64,000 nt of DNA from Dromiciops gliroides (taxonomy: Eukaryota; Chordata; Mammalia; Microbiotheria; Microbiotheriidae), in assembly GCF_019393635.1 (NCBI RefSeq), contig NC_057863.1, positions 642,169,306-642,233,305 on the forward strand. Reading direction: 5' to 3'. A program made the translations under genes and the position numbers. A model generated the notes under the pieces. That model did no database searches, was not told the DNA's origin, and saw only the letters and a program-made list of their open reading frames with translations. Position 1 is the stretch's first letter. The number at the start of each line of letters is the position of its first letter. This document shows positions 44,750-57,129 of the stretch, piece after piece.

Positions 44750-46396
44750 AAGGACTTTTTCCTCTTCTTCCTCCTCTTCCTCCTTCTTCTCCTCCTCTTC
44801 CTTACCATCACCACCATTATCTTCTTCCTGCCTCTGCTCCTGCCCCAGCTGCTTCTTCCTGCACCACACCCCCTTCCTTTGGAGTGAACCATCTTGGTGA
44901 CTTCTTTGTGAAGTGGGGCTGAGGAAACCTTGGGACTCGCCATGGCCAATGAAAAGCCGAAAGAGGGGGGCAGCTGGGCAGTGGATAAAGCACCGGCCTT
45001 GGATTCAAGAGGACCTGAGTTCAAATCCTGCTTCAGACACTTGACACTTACTAGTTGTGTGACCCTGGGCAAGTCACTTAACCTTTAATGCCCCACAAAG
45101 AAAAGAAAAGGAAAGCCGAAAGGAGTCAGGACTAAAAACAACGACCCCATTAATTTGAGGGTGGCAGGGCAAGGTGGTTCGGTGGTGCATTTAAGATTAA
45201 GAGGCACACATCACTTAGTAAACTAATGAAAACCTATTGTGAACAACAGGATTTGTCAATGAGGCAGATCAGATTCTGATTTGATGGGCAACCAATCAAT
45301 GAAACTGACACACCTGCACAGTTGGAAATGGAGAATGAAGATACAATGGATGTATTTCAGCAGTAGACAGGAGGTCTAAAAAGAGAACCTGCAACTCTAC
45401 TCCAGAACTGTGCTCCCAAGGAAAACAATACATTCACAATTAGAAAACCAAGATTTGGTTCATCCACATCCTGACTACTGCAGTATAGTTTTCTCTCTTC
45501 TTTGATTCCCTTCCCCTATTCCTTTATTATACATAAAGTAACTGGTGTATGTGCACAGGCATAATGCATATTTTTAAAAACTAAATGGCTAATACTGTTT
45601 CTACTTTTGGACTGTTTTCTTGCCTTCTTTTTTGAGGTTTTTCCCTTGTGCTCTGATTCTTCTTGCACAAGATGACTAATGTAGAAATATGTTTAATGTG
45701 ATTATACATATACAACCTGTATCAAACTGCTTTCTGTCTTGGGGAGGAGGAAGGGAAGGGAAGGTGGGAGAAAAAAAATTGGAACTAAAAATCCTGTAAA
45801 AACAAATGTTGAAATCTATCCTTACATTTAACTGGAAAATAATAAAATACTTAAAAAAACACCTAAATGGCTGATGGTATGTTTTGATCAACATCAAATA
45901 GAGATGGGGAGAGAAAAAACAAACTGGTTCTTTGAAAATATCCCATTTCGGGGGCATCTAGGTGGTGTAGTGGATAAAGCACTGGCCCTGGATTCAGGAG
46001 GACCTGAGTTCAAATTCAGCCTCAGACACTTGACACTTACTAGCTGTGTGACCCTGGGCAACTCACTTAATCCTCATTGCCCCCCCCCCCAAAAAAATCC
46101 CATTTCTCCATTAGTGGCATGCTTATCCAACATTTACCTTTATATTCCAGTAATTTGTTTTGCTCTCACTGTTTAACAACAACAATAAACACAAAAAATC
46201 CTTGTCCGATTGGATAATTTCAATGTTTTCCATTTATCATTGTAAAACCAAGAGCATAACTTTTTTGGATGTAACTGTTACATGTAGGTCAACCTTTGTC
46301 TCTCAGTAGGGATAAATTACTATAAAGAAATTGATCCTAGATAATTTTCAGTTTTCCCTTCAAGTCAGACATCTTATTGTTTAAATAAACTTCATT
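44750..46396 (+). pseudogene. SUMO2: SUMO2 processed pseudogene, split by three later insertions
   Basis: An intronless copy of SUMO2 mRNA. The start codon equivalent is at 44942 (MANEKPK). Later codons match [11 protein letters not shown], then, after a one-base loss near the codons for VQFKIK, the DNA for LSKLMK, MRQIRF, FDGQPINETDTPAQLEME and DVFQQ is still recognisable to about 45379. The QQQT stretch now has a TAG. The 3' UTR agrees with SUMO2 as I remember it (TGACTACT, GTAACTGGT, CATTAGTGGCATGCT) up to AATAAA at 46384. Insertions: SINE at 44965-45110, L1 3' end at 45591-45862, SINE at 45950-46096. The pyrimidine-rich 5' UTR may begin a little after 44750. No poly(A) tail is clear. It cannot make SUMO. 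SUMO3 or SUMO4 are less likely given the 3' UTR. Confidence 0.85.
45591..45862 (+). mobile_element. L1 3' UTR inside the SUMO2 pseudogene
   Basis: 5'-truncated L1 tail ending GGAAAATAATAAAATACTT and A's, with the duplication CTAAATGGCT at 45581-45590 and 45863-45872. Confidence 0.88.
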
Positions 46397-46437
46397 TTTT
46401 TTTTTTTTTGGTGAGGCAATTGGGGTTAAGTGACTTG

Positions 46438-46960
46438 CGCACTATAAAATACTTGAGAGTCTACCTGCTAAGACACATACAGAACTATATTACAAGACAC
46501 TTCATATAAATAAAGGCAGATCTAAATAATTAGAGAAATATTTATTGGTCATGGGTAGCTGTGCCAATATAATAAAAATGACAATATCATTTAAATTAAT
46601 GTATTTGTTCAGTGCCATACCAGTCAAACTACCAAAGAATTAGAAAAAAAATAATAAAGTTCATTTGGAGGAATAAAAGGTCAAGAATATTAGGGGAATC
46701 AATGCAAAAATGGGAAGGAAGGGGGCCTAGCAGTACCAGATTCCAAACTATACTACAAAGCTATAAATATATAGTAAAAATATAGTAAAACAATTTGGTA
46801 TGGGGTAAGAAATAGAGAGGTTAATCATAATAAACACCAATGGGGAAAAAACACCATATATCTCTAAATATTCGTATCAATAGAATAGAGAAAGAAGAGA
46901 TCAATATATAGGACATGAAACTAAAAAAATAAATAACTAGAAAAAGAACAAATTTTAAAT
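46438..46960 (+). mobile_element. L1 ORF2 C-terminal-half fragment
   Basis: Translation resembles YLGVYL ... LMYLFSAIPVKLPKN of L1 ORF2. A 5'-shortened antisense SINE remnant (about 46397-46437) separates it from the SUMO2 pseudogene. Confidence 0.7.
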
Positions 46961-49900
46961 CCCCCATTAAACACAGAACTGGGAATCATGAAAACCAAAG
47001 GCAAGATAAATAAAATTTAAATTAAGAAAACTATTGAGCTAATAAATAAAACTATGGGAAAAAACACAATAAGATAAAGCATTGGTTAATTTAATTTTGA
47101 AAAGGAAAAAAGAAAACCAAATTACCAGTATCAACAATAAAAAAGGTGAATTCACCACTAATGAAGAGAAAATTAAAGCAATTTTTAGGAACTATTTTGC
47201 CCAATTAGACGCCAATAAATCTGACAATCTAAGTGAATATTTACAAGTGTACAAATTGCTCAGATGAACAGAAGAGGAAATAGAATACTTAAATAACCCC
47301 ATTTAGAAAAAGAAATTGAACAAGTCATCAATGAACTTACTCAGAAAAAATCCCCAGGACCAGATGGGTTTACAAGTGAATTCTACCAAACACTTAAAAA
47401 ACGATTAATGGGGGCAGCTAGGTGGCATAGTAGACAAAACACTGGCCCTGGATTCAGGAGGACCTGAGTTCGAATCCAGCCTCAGACACTTATTAGCTGT
47501 GTGACCCTGGGCAAGTAATTTAACCCTCATTACCCCACAAAAAACAATTAATTCCAATAACATGTAAACTATTTTGAAAAATAGGTAAAGAAGAAATGCT
47601 ACCAAATTTCTTTATGTGCTTATCTCAATATGTGCAGGAAAAGCTTTTGACAAAATACAGCAACCATTCTTATTAAAAATGCCAAAGAGCATAGAAATAA
47701 GTGGAGCTTTCCTTAAAATGATAAGTAGTATCTATCTAAAACCATCAGCAAACATTATCTATAAAAACAGCCTTCCCAATAAGATCAAGAGTGAAGCAAT
47801 GGTACCCATATCACCACTATTATTCAATATTGTTCTAGAAATATTAGCTATAGCAATAAGAGAAGAAAAAGAAATGGAAAGAATTAGAATAGGCAATGCG
47901 GAAACAAAATTATCACTCTTTGCAGATGATATGATAATATATTTATCCTAGAGAATCAACTAGAAAAATAGTTGAAATAATTAACAACATTAGTAAAGTT
48001 GTAGGGTATAAAATAAACCCACACAAATCATCAGTATTTCTATATATCATCAACAAAACCCAGCAGCAAGAGATAGAAAGAGAAATTCCATTTAAAATAA
48101 TTATAGACAATATAAAATATTTGGGAGTCTACTTGCCAAGACAAACCCAGGAACTATATAGACACAATTACTAAACACTTTTTATATCAATTGCTTGTGG
48201 GTAGGATGAGTCAATATAATGAAAATGATCATTATACCTAAATTAATTTACTTATTCAGTGCCATATTTAACAAACTACCAAAAAAGAGTTTATAGAGCT
48301 AGAAAAAAATAATAAAATTTATCTGGAAGAAGAAAAGTTTAAAAATATCAAGGGAAGGGGGCAGCTAGGTGGCACAGTGGATAAAGCACTGGCCCTGGAT
48401 TCAGGAGAATCTGAGTTCAAATCTGACCTCAGACACTTGACACTTACTAGCTGTGTGACCCTTGGAAAGTCACTTAAACCTCACTCCCCCACACAAAATT
48501 TCAATGGGAAAAAATGTGAAGAAAGGTGACCTAGCTGTACCATATCTCAAATTATGTTATCAAGTGGTAATCATCAAAACTATCTGGTACTGGCCACTGG
48601 TGGATCAGTGAAATAGATTAAGTACACATGAAACAGTAGTAAATGACCATAGTAATCTAGTGTTTAATAAACCCAAAGACACCAGCGTCTGGGACAATAA
48701 CTTACTATTTGATAAAAGCTTCTGGGAAAACTGGAAAATAGTTTGGCAGATCTAGGTATAGATCAACATCTTATACCATAAAGCCAGATAAGGTCAAAAT
48801 GGGTACGTGATTTAGACATAAAGGTTGATACTACAGGCAAATTAGGGGAGCATGAAATAGTTTACTTGTCAGATCTATGAAGAAGGGAAGAATTTATGAC
48901 CAAACAAGAGATAAAGATCATTATGAGATGTAAAATGGATAATTTTGATTATATTAAATAAAAAAGGGCTTGCACAAACAAAACCAATGCAGCCAAGATT
49001 AGAAGGAAAGCAGAAAGCTGGGAAACAATTTTTATGGCAAGTGTCTTTGATAAAAACCTAATTTCTCAAATATATAGAGAACTGAGTCAAATTATAAGGA
49101 TATAAGTCATTTCCCAATTGATAAATGGTTAAAAGATATAAATAGGCAGTTTTCAGATAAAGAAATCAAAGATATCTATAGTCATATGAAAATGCTCTAA
49201 ATCACTATTGATTAAAGAAATACAAATTAAAACAACTCTGAGGTACCATCTCATACCTATAAGATTGGCTAACGTGTCAGAAAAAAGAAAATGACAAATG
49301 TTGAAGGGGATGTGGGAAAACTGGGACACTGATGCACTATTGGTGGAGTTGTAAACTGATCTAACCATTGTGGAGAACAATTTGGAACTTTGCGCAAAGG
49401 GTAATCAAACTGTGCATATCCTTTCATCCAGCAATACCACTATTGGGTCTATGTCCCCAAAATATTTTTAAAGGGTCTACTTGTGAAAAAGTATTTATAG
49501 AAACCCTTTTTTTGTGGTGGCAAAGAATTGGAAATTCAAGGGATGCCCATCAACTGGAGAATGGATGAATACATTGTAGTATATTAATGTAATGGAATAC
49601 TATTGTGCTATAAGAAATAACAAGCATGCAGATTTCAAAAAAACTTGGAAAGACTTACATGAACTGATGCAAAGTGAAGTGAGCAGAACCAGAAGAACAT
49701 TATACCCCATAACAGTAACATTATATGATGATCAACTATGAATGACTCAGCTCTTCTCAGCAATACAACGATCTAAGATAATTCTAAAGGACTAAATGAT
49801 GAGAAATGTGTTCCACATCCAGAGAAAGAACTGATGGAGTCTGAATGTAGACTGAAGGATACTATTTTCACTTTATTTCTTTCATTTTCATTTTCTTTTG

Positions 49901-50100
49901 TTCTGTTTCTTCTTTCTTAACATGACTATTAGGGAACTATGTTTTACACGATTGCACATATATAACCTATATAAAATTTCTTAACATCTTAGGGAGGGGA
50001 ATGGGAAGGGAGGGAGGGAGGGAATTTGGAACTCAAAATTTTTTTAAATTAATGTTAAAATTTGTCTTTACATGTAATTGGAAAAAGTAAAATACTATTT
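46960..50100 (+). mobile_element. L1 ORF2 to 3' end, with two SINEs
   Basis: Longest L1 piece here. It carries IFRNYFAQLDANK, then the reverse transcriptase core (AFDKIQQPFLLK, PISPLLFNIVLEILAIAIR, FADDMIIYLS at about 47920-47951), and runs to the 3' UTR and A-rich end. SINEs at 47410-47538 (duplication AAAAC(G/A)ATTAAT) and about 48355-48497. Several stops and frameshifts in ORF2; inactive. Confidence 0.85.
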
Positions 50101-50105
50101 TAAAA

Positions 50106-51560
50106 AGAGTGACATCAGCAGCAAAATTACCTGTCAAATCTATGCCTACAGAAGAGTTGATAACCAAACAAGAGAGGTTCATAGGAGATAAAATGGATAA
50201 TTTTGATTACATAAAAATTTTAAAGGTTTTTTTCATAAACAAAACCCATGTAGTTAAAACTAGAAGAGAAGCATGAAACTGGTGGTGGTGGAAGGGGACA
50301 TCTGCAGCAAATTTCTCTGATAAAGGTCTCATTTCAAAGACATATGGGGAGTTGAGTCAAATTTACAAGAATGAGAATTGTGCTCCAATAGATAAATCAT
50401 CAAAGGATATGAATAGACAGTTTTCAGAGGGAGAAATGTAAGCTATGAATAACCATATAAAAAAACAAGCTGAATCACTAATAATTAGAGACATGCAAAT
50501 GAAAACAACTCTGAGGTATCATCTCACATTCATCAAATTGACTGACAAAAAGGAAAATGACAAATGCTAGTAGTACTATGGGCAAACAGGTAGACAAATT
50601 CTCTATTTATGGGGCAATAAACTAGTCCAACTATCTGGGAAAACAATTTGGAATGTGAGAAACTAATGGGCTTTGCCAGTGCCCAAAGGTCCCAGCTCGA
50701 GGGGATTGGTTGGATTGAATGAGATTGACTGATTAACTTACTTAAAGTTAATTCAATTGAAACCACACCTGCCTAGCCCTCAAGAGGGTATGTTCTCAGA
50801 AGCTGTGGACTCTGACCTCAACACAGGACCACCCTCAAGTCCAGTGAACCTCCATTGGTTTTGATTTGGGTGATGCTAGCCAATGAGCTTGAAGCAAGGT
50901 GGAAGGACGGCCTCTCCTCTGGACACAGAGGAAGCTTCCTGGGGCAGTTTGTCTCTCGAACAGGCTCGTGGTGGAAAACATCAGAAAGAACAAGATAGGC
51001 TGGAAATGTAGGCTTCATAGGCCTTTTTTAACTTTCTGACCCAGGTGTTCTCTTTTTACTAATATGTTTTGATAAATGCTTAATGCCCAATACTGGTTCT
51101 AAAGCTTCTAATTTATAAGTAAATCCTAGCTAATTTTCCCTACTCTTGAGACAGGAATAAGGCGACCACACATTTCATTTTAATCGTCACAGGAACTATA
51201 TCCAAAATGCTATTAAACTGTGTGTACCTTTTGACTTGGCAATACCTCCACCAGGTCTAAACTGCAAAGAAATTAAAGAAAGAAGAAAAGGGCCCATATT
51301 TTTAAAATGTTTATAAATAACTTTATGTGTGTGGTGGCAAAGAATTGGAAACTGAGGAGATGCCTATCAATTGTGAAATGGTTGAATAAGTTATTGTATA
51401 TGAATGCAATGGAAAACTTTTGTGCTGCAAGAAATAATGACGAAGATGGTTTCAGAAATAACCTGGGAAGACTTATATGAACTAATGCAATGTGAAGTAA
51501 GCAGAACCAAAAGAACAATTTATATAACAGCAATATTCTAAAGATAATCAAATTTGAAAA
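50106..51560 (+). mobile_element. L1 3' portion split by a solo LTR
   Basis: Sense L1 ORF2 C-terminal sequence 50106-50653 resumes at 51192 and runs to the 3' UTR. The reading at the join is AATTTGGAA/CTATA as in other L1 copies in the window. Confidence 0.85.
50654..51191 (+). mobile_element. Solo LTR in an L1
   Basis: A 538-bp LTR, from TGTGAGAAACT to ATCGTCACA, with the 4-bp duplication GGAA (50650-50653, 51192-51195). Its last third resembles the LTR at 44071-44523 (CTAAAGCTTCTAATTTA). No internal region; a fossil, younger than its L1 host. Confidence 0.85.
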
Positions 51561-51569
51561 TTTTAGTAA

Positions 51570-51965
51570 TTCTTATTTTGTACATAGCTTACTTAATATA
51601 TTTGTTTGCATGTTGTTTTCCCCACTAGATTGTAAGCTCCTTGAGGGCAAAGACTGTCTTTTGCCTGTTTTTGTTACACCTAACACTTAGCACAGTGCCT
51701 GGCACATAGTAGGTGTTAAATAAAGGATTATTGATTAACACAGTGACCAATCACAGTTCCAAAAGTCTCATGATGAAACATGTTATCTGCCTCTGGATAG
51801 AAAGCTGATAGATTCAGAATAAATTTTAAAATATTCCAGATAAAGCACTGGCCCTGGATTCAGGAGTACCTGAGTTCAAATCCACCCTCAGTCACTTGAC
51901 ACTTACTAGCTGTGTGACCTTGGGCAAGTCACTTAACCCCCATTGTCCTCCAAAAAACAAAACAA
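51570..51965 (+). mobile_element. L2 tail and 5'-truncated SINE
   Basis: L2 3' end at about 51570-51745 (TAGATTGTAAGCTCCTTGAG). A SINE missing its first ~25 bases at about 51839-51965. Confidence 0.8.
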
Positions 51966-52019
51966 AACAAAAATATTTTGTTTTGTTCTTTCTTTCCTTC
52001 TATCTTTCCTTCTTCTTCT

Positions 52020-52318
52020 CCTTTTTATTTTTTAAAATTTTACTTTCCCCAATTGCATTCCATTTTTAAAACTTTGTCCTCACTCCCCTCCAAGAACACA
52101 AGCAATTCAATATAAACTAAACATGCACAGTAAAAAAGACCAAAAAACCTCAAGAAAAAAATAAACTAAAAAATTATGCTTCGATCTGTATTCAGACACC
52201 ATCAATTCTTTCTCTGGAGATGGATCACATTTTTCATCCTAAGTCCTTCAGAGTTGTCTTGGATCAATGAATTCCTGATAATAGCTAAGTCATTCACAGC
52301 TGATCATCTTACAATATT
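52020..52318 (-). mobile_element. L1 3' UTR, divergent subfamily
   Basis: Antisense of the 3' end type also seen at 60480-60950 (TTCTTTCTCTGGAGATGGAT, GATCAATGAATTCCTGATAA). Confidence 0.6.
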
Positions 52319-52319
52319 G

Positions 52320-53278
52320 CTGTACCAGGAAGCTGAGAAACAATTTTTACAGCCAGTGTTTCTGATAAAGGCCTAATTTCTAAAATATGTATAGAACTAA
52401 ATCAAATTTATAAGAATGGAATTAATTTCCCAATTGAGACATATGAACAGGCAGTTTTCAGATGAAGAAATCAAAGCTATCTATTGCCATATGAAAAAAT
52501 GCTCTAAATCACTATTGATTAAAGAAATGCAAATTAAAACAACTCTGAGGTACCACCTCACACATATTAGATTGGCTAATATGACAAAAAAGGAACATAA
52601 AAAATTTTAGAGAAGCTGTGGAAAAATTGGAACACCAATGTATTGTTGGTGGAGTGGTGAATTGATCCAACCATTCTGGAGAGCAATTTGGAACTATGCC
52701 CAAAAGGCTATGGGGTTGTGTATGCCCTTTGACCTAGCAATACCACTACTAGGTCTATATCCCAAAAAGATCATAAAAAAGTAAAAGGATCTGCATGTAC
52801 TAAAATATTTCTAGCAGCTCTCTTTGTGGTGGTAAAGAACTGGAAATCAAAGGGATGCCCATCAATTGGGGAATGGCTAAACAAGTTGTGGTATATGAAT
52901 GTAAGGGAATACTATTGTGCTATGACAAATGATGAGCAGGCAGATTTCAAAAAAACCTGGAAAGCCTTAAGTGGACTGATACTGAGTGAAGTGAGCAGAA
53001 ACAGAAAAACATTATACACAGTAAAAGCAACATTGTGTGATAATCAATTGTGATAGACTGAGGTCTTCTCAGCAATACAGTGATCCAAGGCATTTCCAAA
53101 GGATTCATGATAGAAAATGCTCTCTGCATCTAGAAAAAAGAACTGTGGAATCTGAATATAGATTGAACCATACCGTTTTTACTCTTTTTTTCTATTTTGA
53201 GGTTTTTCTCTTTTGTCCTTATTCTTCTTTCACAACCTGACTAATGCAGAAATATGTTTAATGTGAGAGTACATTTAT
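52320..53278 (+). mobile_element. L1 ORF2 C-terminus and 3' UTR
   Basis: Encodes [19 protein letters not shown] and CPSIGEWLNKLWYMN in broken frames, then 3' UTR. It stops short of the usual A-rich end where it meets an antisense element. Confidence 0.82.
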
Positions 53279-53280
53279 AA

Positions 53281-54646
53281 TTGATGGGCATCTCCTCAAT
53301 TTCAAATTCTTTGCACCAGAAAAGGGCTGCCATAAATGTTTTTGTACATATAGTTCCTTTAACTTTTTGGGTTTTTTATTTCTTTTTGGATACTGATTTA
53401 GTAGTGGTATTACTTAGATCAAAGAGTATCCATGGTTTTATAGCCCTTTGGCCATAGTGCAATAGTTGCTCTACAGAATGTCTGAATCAGTTTACAATTC
53501 CACCAATAGTATATTAATGTCTCATTTTCCCCATATCCCTTACAACATTTGTCATTTTCCTCTGCTGTCCTATTATCCAATGCAATAGTTATGAAATAGT
53601 ACCCCAGAATTGTTTTGACCTGCATCTTTTTAATCAATAGTGCAAGCATTTTTTATATGGCTTTGATTATTTCATCTGAAAACTGTCCATATCATTTGAT
53701 CATTTATCAATTGGGGAAAGGCTCTTATTTTAATAAAATTGACTCAGTTCTTTATGTGTTTGAGAAATGAGGCCTTTATCAAACAAACTTGTTTCAAAAT
53801 TTTTTTCACAGGTACTATTGCTAACTGTATTTCCCTCCATCATATTCCCTCTTCATGTCATTTACTCTATTCTCTATCTCCTTTCATCCTGTCCCTCCTC
53901 AAGTGTTTTGCTTCTGACTGCCCCATACCTCAATCTACTTTCCCTTTTATCACCCCTCCTCTTTATCTCCTTCTCCTCCTACTTTCCTGCAGTGTAAGAT
54001 AGATTACTGTACCCAATTGAATGGGTATGTTATTCCCTCTTTGAGATAATTCTGATGAGAGTAAGGTTCATTCACTCCCCAGCACCTTCCCCATCTGCCC
54101 CTCCACTGTATAAGCTTTTTCTTGATTCCTTTATGTGGGATATGTTACCCCATTCCACCTCTCCCTTTCCCTTTCTCCCAGTAAATTCCTCTCTCACCCC
54201 TTAATTTTATTTTTTTAAGGTATCATCCCTTCATATTCAACTCATATCTGTGTCTTCTGTCTAAATATATGCCATCCAGCTGCCCTAATAATGAGAAAGT
54301 TCTTATGAGTCACAAGTATCATCTTCCCATGTAGGAATGTAAACAGTTTAACCTTTTAATATCCCCTACGATTTATTTTTCCTGCTTTCCTTTTTATGCT
54401 TCTCTAGAGTCTTATATTTGAAAGCCAAATTTTCTATCTTTTCATCAAGAATGCCTGAAAGTCCTCTCTTTTATTGAATTCCCATTTTCCCCTGAAGGAT
54501 TATACTCACTTTTGCTGGGTAGGTGATTTTTGGTTATAATACCAGTTCCTTTGCCCTCTGGAAACTGCTAGATCTTGTTGTGAGGGCCAAAATTGGATAT
54601 ATGGAGCATTAATCTCCCCCTTTAATACTTTCCCTTATATACATAC

Positions 54647-54734
<88 letters not shown>

Positions 54735-56830
54735 GCCTCCCAGGCCAATAAGAAGAGGAGCCTCTGAGCTTTAGTTCATAAAGGATCAGGTTTTATTGCT
54801 TGGGAATTAATTAGACCACAAAGGTGAAACCAATTAGGGAAATAAGGGAGTAGAAATACAGATGGACAGTCTTAGATCTAAGCTTACTCTATGCAATCCC
54901 AGAGATTAAGCTAGTTTAAAGGAATTTAGGATTTTCCTTTATAAAACTCACCAAATCCCAAACTTCCCGCCAGGCCGAGAACCAGCATGCCCAAGACCGA
55001 ACACCAAACACGTGCTTCTGGACTACCCTCACCAGAGCGCCGCCAGAGACCCCCCTCTTGGCCGAAGAGCACGACCTTTTTAATGCCCCACCCACCAGAA
55101 GTTGCTTCCCTCCCGGTGGAGCTGGCATTTTTTCCTCCCCCAAAGGGGAGGCCCTTCAAAAGCATGCGCAGTCTCAGGGTGGGCCAGGTGTGGCCCCTCT
55201 CAAATGATTCAGCTAAAACTTTCAATATTAATCTTTACCACAAATAATTTTTACCACATTGCGTTATCCTGACTCTAGCTCTACAGTATTTTAATTGTTT
55301 CTTTCTGGATGCTCGCAATACTTTCTCCTTGACTTGGGAGCTCTGGAATTGGGCTATAATATTCCTGGGAGTTTTCCTTTGGGGATCTCTTTCAGGAGGC
55401 GACAGATGGATTTCTATTTTACCTTCTGGTTCTAGAACGTCGGGGCAATTTCCCCAGACAATTTCTCGGAAGATGATGGCTAGGTTCTTTTTTTGATCGT
55501 GGCTTTCAGGTGGTCCAATAATTTTCAGATGATCTCTCCTGGATCTATTTTCCAGGTCAGTTGTTTTTCCAATGAGATATTACACATAACCTTCCATTTT
55601 TTTCATTCTTTTGGTTTTGCTTTATTGTTTCTTGATTTCTCATAAAATCATTAACTTCCATTTGTTCAGACCTAATGAAGAAGTCATTTTCTTCAGAGAG
55701 CTTTTGTACCTCCTTTTCCATTTGGCCAATTCAGATTTTCAAGGCATTCTTTTTCTCCTTGCCTTTTTCTACCTCTTTTACCATTTGGCCTAGGTAGTTT
55801 CTTAAAGCGTTATTTCTTCAGTATTTTTTTGTATCTCCTTTACTAAGCTGTTGACTTTTTTCATGCTTTTCTTGCATCCCTCTCATTTCTCTTTCAATTT
55901 TTCCCTCTACCTCTCTTACTTAGTTTCAAAATCCTTTCTGAGATTTCTATGGCCTGAGGCCAAATCATATTTTTCTTGGAAGCTTTAGATATAGGATCTT
56001 TGACTTTGTTATCTTCTTCTCAGCATGGATTTTTATCTTCTTTGTCACCACAGAAATTTTCTATGGTCAGAATGTTTTTTGTTTGCTCATTCTCCCAGCC
56101 TATTTCTTGACTTTTAACTCTTCGTTAAAGTGCTTCCAGGGTGGAGGACATAGTGTCCCAAGCTTTAGGGGGTTTGTGCAGATGTTTTCAGAAATACTTC
56201 TAGGGATTTGTAAGTTTTTAGTTCCTTCAAGGTAGTATGATTTAAGGAGAGGTATGTTTACTACTCTCCTGGCCTGTGTTCTGGTCTGCAAGCAACCACA
56301 GGCCTGCTTTTCTGCCCTGGAACTATGAACAGAATCCCAGTCCACTGTGGCTACAAGCTCCAGTGTGCTTGTGCTCCTTCCTGGCCTGGGACCACCACCC
56401 AAGACTGTGACCCAGATGGAAGTATGGACAAAACAACAGAGTCCTGCCTCAGTGCTAGCAAAGAGATCCCTGTAATCTCTTTCCGGCCAATTGTTCAACC
56501 CTCTTACTGTCTGTGGGTTGAGTTCCAGAAGTAGTTGCTGCAGCTGCTGATTCAGAGGCTCCCAAGGCCTGTTCCTTGTTTGTTGGGTCTGGGTCTACAC
56601 TGGTGCAGCCTGCACTGGACCCCATTCCACTCTCACCCCTGTACAACAGACCTTTCCTGCTGATCTTCTAAGTTCTCTTTGGCTGGAAATTTTTTTCTCC
56701 CTGTCTTTTTGTGGGTTCTGCTCCTCCAATAATTGTCTTATGGTATTATTTGAAGGTATTTGGAGGGGTCTTGGGGAAAGCTCTGGCAAGTCACTGCCTT
56801 TCCTCTGCCATCTTGGCTCTACCTTTCTTC
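53281..56830 (-). mobile_element. HAL1-like half-L1, interrupted by an LTR
   Basis: Read on the minus strand from 56830: GAGCCAAGATGGCAGAGG (L1 5' end), 5' UTR, then ORF1 remnants (ENRSRRDHLKIIGPPE, RDPQRKTPRNIIAQF, KEKVLRASRKK, typical of L1 ORF1p). A non-coding linker (about 54540-53830) then leads directly to the ORF2 C-terminal sequence. The endonuclease and reverse transcriptase core are absent. An LTR lies in it at 54579-55258. Its 3' terminus is missing. Confidence 0.75.
54579..55258 (-). mobile_element. Solo LTR, antisense copy of the 43344 family
   Basis: Minus-strand LTR of about 680 bp, starting TGTGGTAAA and ending CCCTCACA, enlarged by a (TA)n/(TG)n tract at about 54645-54728. 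Flanks TTGT/TTGC suggest a 4-bp duplication with one change. Fossil; no internal region. Confidence 0.75.
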
Positions 56831-56850
56831 TTTTTAAAATGGCTAATGTG

Positions 56851-56995
56851 GGGCAGCTAGGTGGCGCAGTGGATAGAGCACCGGCCCTGGAGTCAGGAGT
56901 ATCTGAGTTCAAATCCGGCCTCAGACACTTAACACTTACTAGCTGTGTGACCCTGGGCAAGTCACTTAACCCCAATTGCCTCACTAAAAAAAAAA
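56851..56995 (+). mobile_element. SINE beside the HAL1-like 5' end
   Basis: Sense copy; AAAATGGCTAATGTGG occurs on both sides (from about 56836 and about 56995). Confidence 0.92.
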
Positions 56996-57129
56996 AATGG
57001 CTAATGTGGGTATTTGTTTTGTGTGACCATACATATTTGTAACAAGTTTTGTTTTTCTAGCTTCCTCAAAAGGTAAAGAGGAGGAGAGTGGAAAGGAAAG
57101 AATTCATAATTGAAAATAAGCTATAACTG

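Noticed and set aside
44503-45072. A 189-codon minus-strand frame with a basic stretch
   Set aside because: Antisense of L1 sequence, the SUMO2 pseudogene 5' UTR and a SINE; no protein match.
47616-47951. A 111-codon reverse transcriptase frame considered as a live gene
   Set aside because: It is a piece of a broken L1 ORF2; the flanking ORF2 parts are in other frames with stops.
54640-54735. Long TA/TG tract considered as an origin or cruciform
   Set aside because: It is a microsatellite inside a solo LTR; nothing else supports a special role.
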